Program-made: the position numbers and the translations under genes
Shown here: piece after piece, positions 49,707 through 56,651 of the stretch
Layout of the letters: every line of letters starts with the position of its first letter
Position numbering within the stretch: the first letter of the stretch is position 1
DNA from: Myxococcales bacterium
GTDB lineage: Bacteria; Myxococcota_A; Polyangia; Polyangiales; Polyangiaceae
Length of the DNA: 64,000 bases
NCBI GenBank assembly: GCA_016712525.1
Contig: JADJQX010000007.1
Span: 558,001 to 622,000, forward strand
Reading direction: 5' to 3'
Notes under the pieces: generated by a model
Told to the model about the DNA's origin: nothing
Database searches by the model: none
What the model saw: only the letters and a program-made list of their open reading frames with translations

Positions 49707-51182
49707 TTATGCCGGCGCGCCGCGGCCTTCGTTCGCGACGACGCGCTCCCGCTCGGCGCGGAGGGTGCGCATGAGCGCCTGGGTCGCGTCGCTCACCTCG
49801 AGCGGCGTCGGGCTCGAGACACGCGCGGCCGTGAGCGCCGGGCCTTCGAGCTCCGTGCCGAGCACGTGATCGGGCGGGACGGGCTCTCCGTGCTGAAGGA
49901 CGAGGCCGAGCGCGCCCTCGCCCCGCACACGGCGCGCCACGACGGGGACGCCCGGGAGGCTCTCTTTCCCTGCGCCAGGCTCGTCCCCGAATTTCATCAC
50001 GGCGCGGGGACCCGACTGGGACAGCTTGTATACCGCAGCGACCTTGTCGCGTGTGAGCGTGCGGCCCGCCGTCTCGGCCACGAGGAAGCCCCCGTACCCG
50101 TAGAACTGCTTCGACTCCGGCACGCCGAGCTCGCGCCGGACGGCCTCGAAGCGCGCGGTGAGCGCCGTATCGAAGCTGTCCTCGAGGATGTGGACGGGAG
50201 CGAGCCCCAAGGCCGCCGCGCGCGCGACCGCTTCGCGGTACTGCGCCTCTTTGTCACCCGAGTCGTAGCGGATGCTGTCTCCCGCGTCGGGCGCCTCGGC
50301 CATGAGCCTGAGGGCGGCGGGGAGCCCGGAGCGGAGCGTGTCGAACGTGTCGAGCAGGAAGCTCGAGCGGGTGGGGCGGCGGTCCCGCATCGCCCGGTAG
50401 GCGACCTCGTCGGAGCCGAACCTTTGCACGTGCTCGTGGCCCATCGTCCCGACGGGGATCATGCCGAGCTCGTGGGCCCCGAGCGTGTTGCTCGTCCGAG
50501 TGAGCCCAGCGCCCTTCATGGCGGCGAGCGCCACGTGGTGCTGCTCGAGGCACGTCGCGGCCCGCAGGCCGACCTCGAAGATGCGCCCGGGATCGCCCGT
50601 GATGGCGACGAGCTCTCGGACGTGCGTCGCGACCCGGCTCGCGTACGCCTCGGGGCGAGCCTCCGGGCGGAGAGAGACGCGGCACTCGGGGTGAAGCTCC
50701 CTCACGGCGTCGAGCGTCTCCTCGACGATGCGGGCTTCGGCCTCACACGTCACCACGGCGAGCTCGCGCACGAGCGCTTCGGGATCCTGGAGGGCGAGCG
50801 TGGCGATCTGGATGCGGAAGCTCGCCTGAAGGAGCAGGGGCTCGAGCCACGACACGAGCGCCGACGGCCCGGTCACCGTGAGGAACGGCTCGCGCGGGAG
50901 GAACCACGCGCCCTTCGGGAGGGCCCGGATCTCGAGCGCCGCGGGCCCGGCCACGGCCGCCTTGAAGCCCGCCCCCATGTCGTACCCGTGGGCGGCCAAA
51001 AATGTGTAATCTGCACTCGACGCCGCGGGCAGCAGCCGCGACACGAGGGCTCTCGGATCGAAGGGGAGGAGCTGCGCGCCGCCCTTGCGGTGCGACTGGT
51101 AGAACGTCTCGCGGCGCAGCGGATACCCCGCCTCGGCCATGCTGAGCTTGTAGCCGTCGGTCGCGAGCACGGAGATGGTCAT
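49707..51182 (-). CDS. pncB: nicotinate phosphoribosyltransferase
   Basis: 491 residues. Joins nicotinate and PRPP in the NAD salvage pathway. Marks: LATDGYKLSMAEAGYP at the N-terminus, with FYQSHRKGG, TRTSNTLGAHELGMIPVGTMGHEHVQ (phosphate-binding and active-site His), RSSFLLDTFDTLRSGLP, IRYDSGDKEAQYREA and FYGYGGFLVAE. The ATG at 51182 lies directly below a strong promoter overlapped by an inverted repeat, so control by NAD status is likely. It faces hom with a 9-base gap. Confidence 0.92.
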   Translation of the reverse strand: MTISVLATDGYKLSMAEAGYPLRRETFYQSHRKGGAQLLPFDPRALVSRLLPAASSADYTFLAAHGYDMGAGFKAAVAGPAALEIRALPKGAWFLPREPFLTVTGPSALVSWLEPLLLQASFRIQIATLALQDPEALVRELAVVTCEAEARIVEETLDAVRELHPECRVSLRPEARPEAYASRVATHVRELVAITGDPGRIFEVGLRAATCLEQHHVALAAMKGAGLTRTSNTLGAHELGMIPVGTMGHEHVQRFGSDEVAYRAMRDRRPTRSSFLLDTFDTLRSGLPAALRLMAEAPDAGDSIRYDSGDKEAQYREAVARAAALGLAPVHILEDSFDTALTARFEAVRRELGVPESKQFYGYGGFLVAETAGRTLTRDKVAAVYKLSQSGPRAVMKFGDEPGAGKESLPGVPVVARRVRGEGALGLVLQHGEPVPPDHVLGTELEGPALTAARVSSPTPLEVSDATQALMRTLRAERERVVANEGRGAPA

Positions 51183-51183
51183 G

Positions 51184-51207
51184 AGCCTAGACCATAGGAA
51201 CTAGGCT
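51184..51207. promoter_or_regulatory. operator candidate overlapping the pncB promoter
   Basis: AGCCTAG (51184-51190) and CTAGGCT (51201-51207) are perfect inverted repeats with a 10-base spacer, one helical turn and a half centre to centre. The site covers the -10 and most of the promoter spacer. A repressor here would block transcription directly. No NrtR- or NiaR-type repressor gene is in the window. Confidence 0.6.
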
Positions 51208-51218
51208 ATGAGTGTCAA
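51191..51218 (-). promoter_or_regulatory. sigma70-type promoter of pncB, leaderless
   Basis: TTGACA (complement of 51213-51218), a 16-base spacer and TATGGT (complement of 51191-51196) on the minus strand, the best -35/-10 pair found in the window. The hexamer ends 8 bases before the ATG, so the mRNA would have no or nearly no leader. Confidence 0.7.
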
Positions 51219-51244
51219 TGACTCTTTTTGGGGTATACGGTGCT

Positions 51245-52090
51245 CTAAAGGTCGATCGCGTGCACGTCGTGGGCGTCTTCGCCGAGGAAGCGCGCGGCCT
51301 GGTCGGCGAACGAGCGTGGCATGTCGGTCACGAGGAGCTTCACGGTCCCCGGAGACTCCTTTCGACGCGCAAGTCCACGCTCACGGAGGAAGCTCGCCGT
51401 GTCCTCGGCGGTGGCGTGGGCGCTGTCGACGACCGCCACGTGAGGCCCGATGAGCCGCCGCGCGACGTCTTCGATCGTCGGCCGGAGGAGGGGGTAGTGG
51501 GTGCATCCGAGCACGACCACGTCGACGCCCTTCGCGGCGAGGGGCGCGAGGTAGCGTTCGGCAGCGAGCCTCGGCACGTCGCCCTCGGTCCATCCCTCTT
51601 CGGCGAGCGGGACGAAGAGGGGCGCGGCCTGCCCGAACGTCTCGGCGCGCGTCGAGAGGGTGCCGACGGCCCGCGGGTACGCTCCCGAGGCGATCGTGCC
51701 GGCCGTGGCGAGCACGCCGATGCGGTGGCGTGTGGTCGCGGCGACGGCAGCGCGGGCGCCGGGCTCGATCACGCTCAGGATCGGGAGATCGAGCTCGATC
51801 CGTAGGCGCTCCGGGGCGACGGCGCTCACCGTGTTGCACGCGATGACGATGGCCTTCACGTCGCGCGCGACGAGGGCCTTCGAGCAGCCGAGCGCGTACT
51901 TCACGACGGTGTCGGGCCCCTTGGTGCCGTAGGGCACACGGGCCGTGTCCCCGAGGTACACGATGTTCTCGTTCGGGAGCGCCGCGCGGATAGCCCGCAC
52001 CACCGTGAGGCCACCGAGCCCCGAATCGAACACCCCGAGGGGCGCCTCTCGTCGGGCGTCGTCGTCGGCGCGGTCCGTGTGGCTCACCAT
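51245..52090 (-). CDS. murI: glutamate racemase
   Basis: 281 residues. Makes D-glutamate for peptidoglycan. Both catalytic Cys motifs are present: VIACNTVSA (Cys85) and VLGCTHYPLL (about 197). LGVFDSGLGGLTV and YLGDTARVPYGTKG are the usual substrate loops. It starts 25 bases after the rhomboid-like gene and probably belongs to the roadblock-to-murI run. The start at 52090 gives the typical short N-terminus; the frame stays open further upstream but that part overlaps the previous gene. Confidence 0.94.
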   Translation of the reverse strand: MVSHTDRADDDARREAPLGVFDSGLGGLTVVRAIRAALPNENIVYLGDTARVPYGTKGPDTVVKYALGCSKALVARDVKAIVIACNTVSAVAPERLRIELDLPILSVIEPGARAAVAATTRHRIGVLATAGTIASGAYPRAVGTLSTRAETFGQAAPLFVPLAEEGWTEGDVPRLAAERYLAPLAAKGVDVVVLGCTHYPLLRPTIEDVARRLIGPHVAVVDSAHATAEDTASFLRERGLARRKESPGTVKLLVTDMPRSFADQAARFLGEDAHDVHAIDL

Positions 52091-52115
52091 GTCTCGGCCG
52101 AGCCCCTTCGGCCCC

Positions 52116-52976
52116 TCAGTTGAGCCACCGCTTGTCCTTCGGGGATTTTTTCGTCTCGCGGTCGTCGTCGAGGCCGCCGTAGACGACACGAAGCGAAGGC
52201 GTCTTGCCCTTCTTGGTGGCGCGAGGCTCCGAGGTGCCGCGCTCGTCGAGGAGCGACTCGACCGTGAGCACGGGCCCTTTGCGCCGAAGGAACGCGAGCT
52301 TCGCGCGGAGGTAGGCCTTGCGCAGCGGCGACGGCGTGCCCCCGAGGAGCGCTCCGACGAGGGCCCCACCGAACGGCGCGACCACCCCCTCGGGTTGGCT
52401 CTGCGAGTAGACGAGCCCGAGCACGCAGAAGCCGAGCGTGATCCAGATGAACGTCGTCCCTCGGATGGGCAGAAAGAAGAACAGCCGGATCTGCGCGTTC
52501 GGGTTCTCTCGGCCCCAGGCGATCGCGGCGGCGATGAGCGCGGCCTCCGGGCCGAAGAGCACGGTCCGCCGAAGGAGCCCGACCCCTGGGAAGGCCTGCG
52601 CGAGGACGAACGCGAGCAGATTGCCCACCAGCACGGAGGACACGAGCAGCCCGACGAAGCGCCCGCCCCCCCAGCGACGTTCGAGGTCCCCTCCGAGGAA
52701 GTAGAGGCCGAGCAGCGTGAAGAGCGTGTGCGAGATCCCCTCGGGGCTCGTGAGGAGGCCGCTCGTGAGGAGCCGCCACGGCTCGAGGAAGAAGGCGCGG
52801 TTCGTCGGGTCGAACGTGAGGTACCCGACGAGCTCGGCGCCCTTGGGACCGCCCGGCAGCCAGTGCACGACGATCGCCGACACCACGGAGACCGCGGCGA
52901 GCAGCACGAGCACCACACGGAGCGTGGGCCCGGGCTTCGGTAGGGCCATGCCGAGAGATGAGGGCTCGTCCGCCAT
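52116..52976 (-). CDS. rhomboid-like membrane protein, probably inactive
   Basis: 286 residues with six or so hydrophobic helices. Rhomboid marks: EPWRLLTSGLLTS, then SHTLFTLLGLYFLGGDLERRWG, which matches helix 2 of the family. The catalytic GxSG of helix 4 reads FGPEAALIAAA, so the nucleophile Ser is missing, and no His is found in helix 6 (GGALVGALLGG). It is therefore likely a pseudoprotease of the derlin/iRhom kind, binding rather than cutting membrane proteins. The C-terminal 90 residues are basic and cytoplasmic. It follows a lipoprotein gene. Confidence 0.75.
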   Translation of the reverse strand: MADEPSSLGMALPKPGPTLRVVLVLLAAVSVVSAIVVHWLPGGPKGAELVGYLTFDPTNRAFFLEPWRLLTSGLLTSPEGISHTLFTLLGLYFLGGDLERRWGGGRFVGLLVSSVLVGNLLAFVLAQAFPGVGLLRRTVLFGPEAALIAAAIAWGRENPNAQIRLFFFLPIRGTTFIWITLGFCVLGLVYSQSQPEGVVAPFGGALVGALLGGTPSPLRKAYLRAKLAFLRRKGPVLTVESLLDERGTSEPRATKKGKTPSLRVVYGGLDDDRETKKSPKDKRWLN

Positions 52977-53053
52977 GCGTCGAGAGATCCTAAGGCCGAT
53001 GGCTCACGATCGCCAGAGCGGCGAGCCGAAACCGAAATCACGCCTCGAGGGGA

Positions 53054-53692
53054 TCAGTCGGTCGCCGCGTCGGAGGCGTCGAGGTGGGCGTCCGTGGTCG
53101 CGTCGGAGGCGTCGAGGCTGGAGTCGGAGGTGGCGTCCGAGGCGTCGAGGGACGCGTCGACGACGGGCACGACGGTACCGCTCGGGTCTTTGCAGGCGGC
53201 GAACGCCTGTACGTTGTCGCGCACGGTGCCGGTGCACGTGAGGGTGCCGAGGCTCCCGGGGAGGTCGCGGAGGGCGCCGACGTTGGCGAGGGCCGCGTCG
53301 ATGGCGGCGGCCTGAGCCTCGTACCCGCGGAGGTCGAAGAGCGTCACCGTGACCTCGTACGTCGTGAGCGACCGCAGCGGGGGCGAGACGAACGTGGCGT
53401 CGGCGAAGCAGTCGAAGAGCCCGCCGATCTCGGCGTTCCCGAGGCCGTTTTCGGTCACGGGGCGGCCGACGGCGACGTACTTGTACACCTCACCGGGGCG
53501 TCGCCCGCACCCGATGCTCCTGGTGACGTCGGCGGCGCGCACGGTGAGGCTGGTCACGACGGCCTGGTCGGCGGAGGTGCCCGTCTCGCACGCGGTCACG
53601 CTCGAGCCCGCCCCGACGAGCAGGGCGGCGACCGCCGCGAGGCCGACTCCGCGAAATGACGTTTTCGTCTTGAATAACGTGCGGTTACGCAT
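53054..53692 (-). CDS. lipoprotein or secreted protein with C-terminal DASDAT repeats
   Basis: 212 residues. A signal peptide with a lipobox-like end (GSSVTAC, Cys 35) and basic n-region. A compact Cys-containing domain (about 40-170: SIGCGRRPGEVYKYVAVG, LFDCFADATFVSPPL) is followed by three copies of an 11-residue Asp/Ala/Ser/Thr unit (about 177-212). Its ATG overlaps the accC stop by 8 bases. The domain resembles no family I can name. The repeat is acidic and probably an extended surface spacer. Confidence 0.7.
   Translation of the reverse strand: MRNRTLFKTKTSFRGVGLAAVAALLVGAGSSVTACETGTSADQAVVTSLTVRAADVTRSIGCGRRPGEVYKYVAVGRPVTENGLGNAEIGGLFDCFADATFVSPPLRSLTTYEVTVTLFDLRGYEAQAAAIDAALANVGALRDLPGSLGTLTCTGTVRDNVQAFAACKDPSGTVVPVVDASLDASDATSDSSLDASDATTDAHLDASDAATD
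53067..53165. repeat. 33-bp tandem repeat within the lipoprotein gene
   Basis: The GCGTCGGAGGCGTCGAGG block recurs at 53067, 53100 and (one change) 53133, an exact 33-base period that keeps the reading frame. About three copies. Confidence 0.8.
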
Positions 53693-55034
53693 CGCTTTGG
53701 CCGACGACCCGTTCGACCGTCCGTGTGCTCATGGTGCCGTCGAGGACCTCGGCGTCCCGGAGGAGCTTCTGGTGAAGCGGAATGTTCGTTCGGATTCCTC
53801 CGACGATGAACTCGTCGAGCGCGCGCTTCATCCGCGTGATGGCCTCGGCTCGCGACCCGGCGTGCACGATGATCTTCGCGATGAGCGAGTCGTAGTCGGA
53901 AGGGACCCGAAAGCCGCCGTAGACCCCCGAGTCGACCCGCACGCCGGCGCCGCCCGGAGGGAAGTACTCGGTGATGAGCCCGGGCCACGGCGCGAACGAC
54001 TTGGGGTCCTCGGCGTTCACGCGGCACTCGATCGCGTGCCCGCGGAAGCTCCACGGGCGGGTGTCGGGCAGCTCGAGCTTCTCTCCCGCCGCCACACGGA
54101 TCTGCATCTGGACGAGATCGAGGCCCGTCACGAGCTCGGTGACCGGGTGCTCGACCTGCACGCGTGTGTTCATCTCCAAGAAGTAAAGCTTCTTGTCTTC
54201 ATCCATGATGAACTCGAGCGTGCCGAGCGAGGTGTAGCCCGTCTCGAGGACCGCCTTGCGAATGACCTCGCCGATCTCTTGGCGGAGCTCGGCGGTCATC
54301 ACGGGGCTCGGGGCCTCTTCGATGACCTTCTGGTGCCGGCGCTGGAGCGAGCACTCGCGCTCGCCGAGCGTCCACACACCGCCGTGCTGATCGGCGATGA
54401 CTTGGAACTCGATGTGCTTCGGCCGCTCGACGAACTTCTCCATGTAGACGTCGGGGTTCTTGAAGCCGGCCTCGGCCTCGCGCGAGGCTTGCACGAAGCT
54501 CGGCCCGACCTCTTCCTCGGTGCGGACGATGCGCATGCCGCGCCCGCCGCCGCCGCCGGAGGCCTTCATGATCACGGGCAGGCCGATGCGGCGAGCCTCT
54601 TCGAGCGCGTGAGCCTCGCTCTTGAGCACGGTGCTCCCCGGGAGGAGGGGCAGCCCGAACCGCTTCGCGTTCTCGCGGGCCGTGACCTTGTCGCCCCAGG
54701 CGCGCATGGCCTCGGGCGTCGGTCCGATGAAGGTGACGCCGCACTTCCCGAGGAGACGGGCGAACTCGGCGTTCTCCGAGAGGAAGCCGTACCCGGGGTG
54801 CACGGCGTCGGCGCCCGTGATTTCGGCCGCCGAGATGATGGCTGGAATGTGCAAGTAGCTCCGCGCCGCCGGTGCGGGGCCGATGCACACGGCCTCGTCG
54901 GCGAACCGGACGTGGAGCGCGCGTGCGTCGGCCTCGGAGTGGACCGCGACCGTCTTGATGCCGAGCTCGCGGCAAGCGCGCAGGATGCGCAGCGCGATCT
55001 CTCCGCGGTTGGCGATGAGGATCTTCTTGAACAT
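53685..55034 (-). CDS. accC: biotin carboxylase subunit of acetyl-CoA carboxylase
   Basis: 449 residues from the ATG at 55034. Carboxylates biotin on AccB with ATP and bicarbonate, the first step of fatty-acid synthesis. Marks: KKILIANRGEIALRILRACRE, DAVHPGYGFLSENAEFA, the ATP-grasp loop KASGGGGGRGMRIV, LEMNTRVQVEHPVTE (catalytic Glu/Arg) and AIECRVNAEDP. The ATG is 8 bases after the accB stop. A longer reading overlapping accB is out of character for the family. AccA and AccD are not in the window. Confidence 0.95.
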   Translation of the reverse strand: MFKKILIANRGEIALRILRACRELGIKTVAVHSEADARALHVRFADEAVCIGPAPAARSYLHIPAIISAAEITGADAVHPGYGFLSENAEFARLLGKCGVTFIGPTPEAMRAWGDKVTARENAKRFGLPLLPGSTVLKSEAHALEEARRIGLPVIMKASGGGGGRGMRIVRTEEEVGPSFVQASREAEAGFKNPDVYMEKFVERPKHIEFQVIADQHGGVWTLGERECSLQRRHQKVIEEAPSPVMTAELRQEIGEVIRKAVLETGYTSLGTLEFIMDEDKKLYFLEMNTRVQVEHPVTELVTGLDLVQMQIRVAAGEKLELPDTRPWSFRGHAIECRVNAEDPKSFAPWPGLITEYFPPGGAGVRVDSGVYGGFRVPSDYDSLIAKIIVHAGSRAEAITRMKRALDEFIVGGIRTNIPLHQKLLRDAEVLDGTMSTRTVERVVGQSDA

Positions 55035-55042
55035 GGGGAAAA

Positions 55043-55501
55043 TCAGGCCTTTTTGAGCCGGAAGAGCTTCTGGCCGAACTCGACCGCTTTGCCGTTCTGC
55101 GCGTAGATCTCGACGATCGTGCCCGCGAGCTCGGCCTCGATCTCGTTCATCAGCTTCATGGCCTCGACGATGCAGAGCGTCTGGCCCGGCTTCACCTGCG
55201 AGCCGACCTCGACGAACGCGGGCGTCTCGGGGCTCGGCGCGCGGTAGAAGGTCCCGACGAACGGGCTCGTCACGTCGATGGTCGTGCCGTCGTCGACGGG
55301 AGCCTTGTCCACGTGGACCTGCGAGCCACGGGCCGAGGGGACGGCCGGGGCCGCGTGGGCCACGGCGAGCTGCGCCGGGGCGACTACCGTTCCGCGTTTG
55401 ATGAAGACGCGCACGCCTTCGGATTCGTGCTCGAACTCCGCCACGTCGGCATCCGAGAGCACTTTGAGGAGAGCACGAAGCTCTTCGAGTTCGACCGCCA
55501 T
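55043..55501 (-). CDS. accB: biotin carboxyl carrier protein
   Basis: 152 residues. The biotinylation Lys is Lys116 in VEAMKLMNEIEAE. The C-terminal beta-barrel starts near TSPFVGTFYRAPSPET. An N-terminal helical part (LEELRALLKVLSDADVAEFE) is joined by an Ala/Pro/Val linker, the usual AccB layout. GGAGGAAT lies directly before the ATG, so this gene has a proper ribosome site, unlike many neighbours. It is followed by accC after 8 bases. Confidence 0.94.
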   Translation of the reverse strand: MAVELEELRALLKVLSDADVAEFEHESEGVRVFIKRGTVVAPAQLAVAHAAPAVPSARGSQVHVDKAPVDDGTTIDVTSPFVGTFYRAPSPETPAFVEVGSQVKPGQTLCIVEAMKLMNEIEAELAGTIVEIYAQNGKAVEFGQKLFRLKKA

Positions 55502-55628
55502 ATTCCTCCGCGCCGCGATCTCGCGGCAGCGGGGACACTAGTATCGCTTGGTGGCGTTCGGCAACGGCGGAGAGCCCTTCGTTCGCGCGCGTCGACCGTG
55601 GGACTCTGCGAATTTCGCTACGCAGGTC

Positions 55629-56099
55629 TCACGTCGAGCGGAGACGCCGCGCGAGGGCCTCGAGCGCGAGCAGGTAGCTGTCGGCACCGAAACCGGCGAT
55701 TTTCCCGACGCAGGCGGCCGCCATGTACGACGTCTTGCGGAACGGCTCACGAGCCTCGGGGTTCGACAGGTGGACCTCGACACACGGGATTCGCGTCGCG
55801 CGGAGCGCATCGAGGAGCGCGATCGACGTGTGCGTGTATGCCCCGGCGTTCATGAGCAAGCCGTCGGCGCGACCGGGAAGCTCGGCGATCCAATCGCAGA
55901 GGGTGCCTTCGTGGTTCGTCTGCCGCGCGTCGACGTGCACGCCGAGCTCCCGACCCCGCGCGACGAGGCGCTCGTGGATCTCGGCGAGGGTGAGCTTTCC
56001 GTAGACCTCGGGCTCACGCGTGCCGAGGAGCTGCAGGTTCGGGCCCGAAAAACACGCGATCGTGAGGGAAGGGGGGCCTTCTCCCGCGGCTTCGCTCAT
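55629..56099 (-). CDS. aroQ: 3-dehydroquinate dehydratase, type II
   Basis: 156 residues. Third step of the shikimate pathway. Marks: FSGPNLQLLGTREPEVYG (the catalytic Tyr loop; most homologues have NGPNLNLLG), DARQTNHEGTLCDWI, MNAGAYTHTSIALLDAL (catalytic His) and VEVHLSNPEAREPFR. Its ATG overlaps the roadblock stop by 4 bases. 127 bases separate it from accB, so the next genes may have their own promoter. The two N-terminal differences are conservative and need not abolish activity. Confidence 0.92.
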   Translation of the reverse strand: MSEAAGEGPPSLTIACFSGPNLQLLGTREPEVYGKLTLAEIHERLVARGRELGVHVDARQTNHEGTLCDWIAELPGRADGLLMNAGAYTHTSIALLDALRATRIPCVEVHLSNPEAREPFRKTSYMAAACVGKIAGFGADSYLLALEALARRLRST

Positions 56100-56455
56100 G
56101 CGAGCTCGGCGAGGATCTTCGGCGCGGCGAGGCGCAGGTTGAAGCGCCCCTTCCCGATGTTCCCCTCGGGGACCATGGCGAGCGCGAGGAAGTACTGCTC
56201 TCCGAGCGTTCGAATCACGGTGACGAGCTTCTCGCTGCCGACCGCGATCTCTTGGGCCGCGCCCGCCTCGAGCATGGAGGAAGCGCGGCGAATTCCGCCG
56301 ACCACCACGCTGAACTCGATCCCGATGGTGGTGATGTCGAACGCGGCGCCGTCTTTCGCGTAGGCGTCGAGCGCGATCCCGCTCGAGTCCATCACGAGCC
56401 CTGCGATACCGCCGTCGGTCTTCTCGACCAGCTCTTTCAGCTGCGCCTGGAACAT
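56096..56455 (-). CDS. roadblock/LC7-domain protein
   Basis: 119 residues, one roadblock domain: LKELVEKTDGGIAGLVMDSSGIALDAYA, then the alpha/beta pattern ITTIGIEFSVVVGGIRRASSML and VIRTLGEQYFLALAMVPEGNIGKGRFNLRLAAPKI. Bacterial members, such as MglB of myxobacteria, act on small Ras-like GTPases; no GTPase gene lies nearby. It heads the run aroQ-accB-accC-murI and overlaps aroQ by 4 bases, which is an unusual place for a polarity-type protein. The start has TAGCGT 7 bases upstream. Confidence 0.85.
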   Translation of the reverse strand: MFQAQLKELVEKTDGGIAGLVMDSSGIALDAYAKDGAAFDITTIGIEFSVVVGGIRRASSMLEAGAAQEIAVGSEKLVTVIRTLGEQYFLALAMVPEGNIGKGRFNLRLAAPKILAELA

Positions 56456-56462
56456 GAGGACG

Positions 56463-56468
56463 ACGCTA
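56463..56468 (-). promoter_or_regulatory. TAGCGT -10 element, predicted leaderless start of the roadblock gene
   Basis: TAGCGT on the minus strand ends 7 bases before the ATG at 56455. Confidence 0.45.
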
Positions 56469-56651
56469 CGGGGCCGCGCGGGCCGCGTCAACATCCCGAC
56501 GCGTCGGGAGGGGGAACGGTTCGCCGATTGACCCCTTCCGGAAGGTGCGTTTACGGTCGAGGGAGCCCGGGCCGGCACGTGTCGCGGGGCCCTATGCCCC
56601 ACGGGCGCGCCTCCGGGTGGGCGTGCCCACCGATTCTCGCGAGGAGCTCGC

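Noticed and set aside
51208..51232. GAGT-N7-ACTC followed by T5 as a terminator.
   Set aside because: Only four base pairs, and neither neighbouring gene ends in the right orientation to use it. The T-run is better explained as upstream sequence of the pncB promoter.
55983..56099. AroQ as a pseudoenzyme because SGPNLQLLG replaces NGPNLNLLG.
   Set aside because: The catalytic Tyr, Arg, Asn and His regions are otherwise intact, and the changes are mild. Normal activity is more likely.
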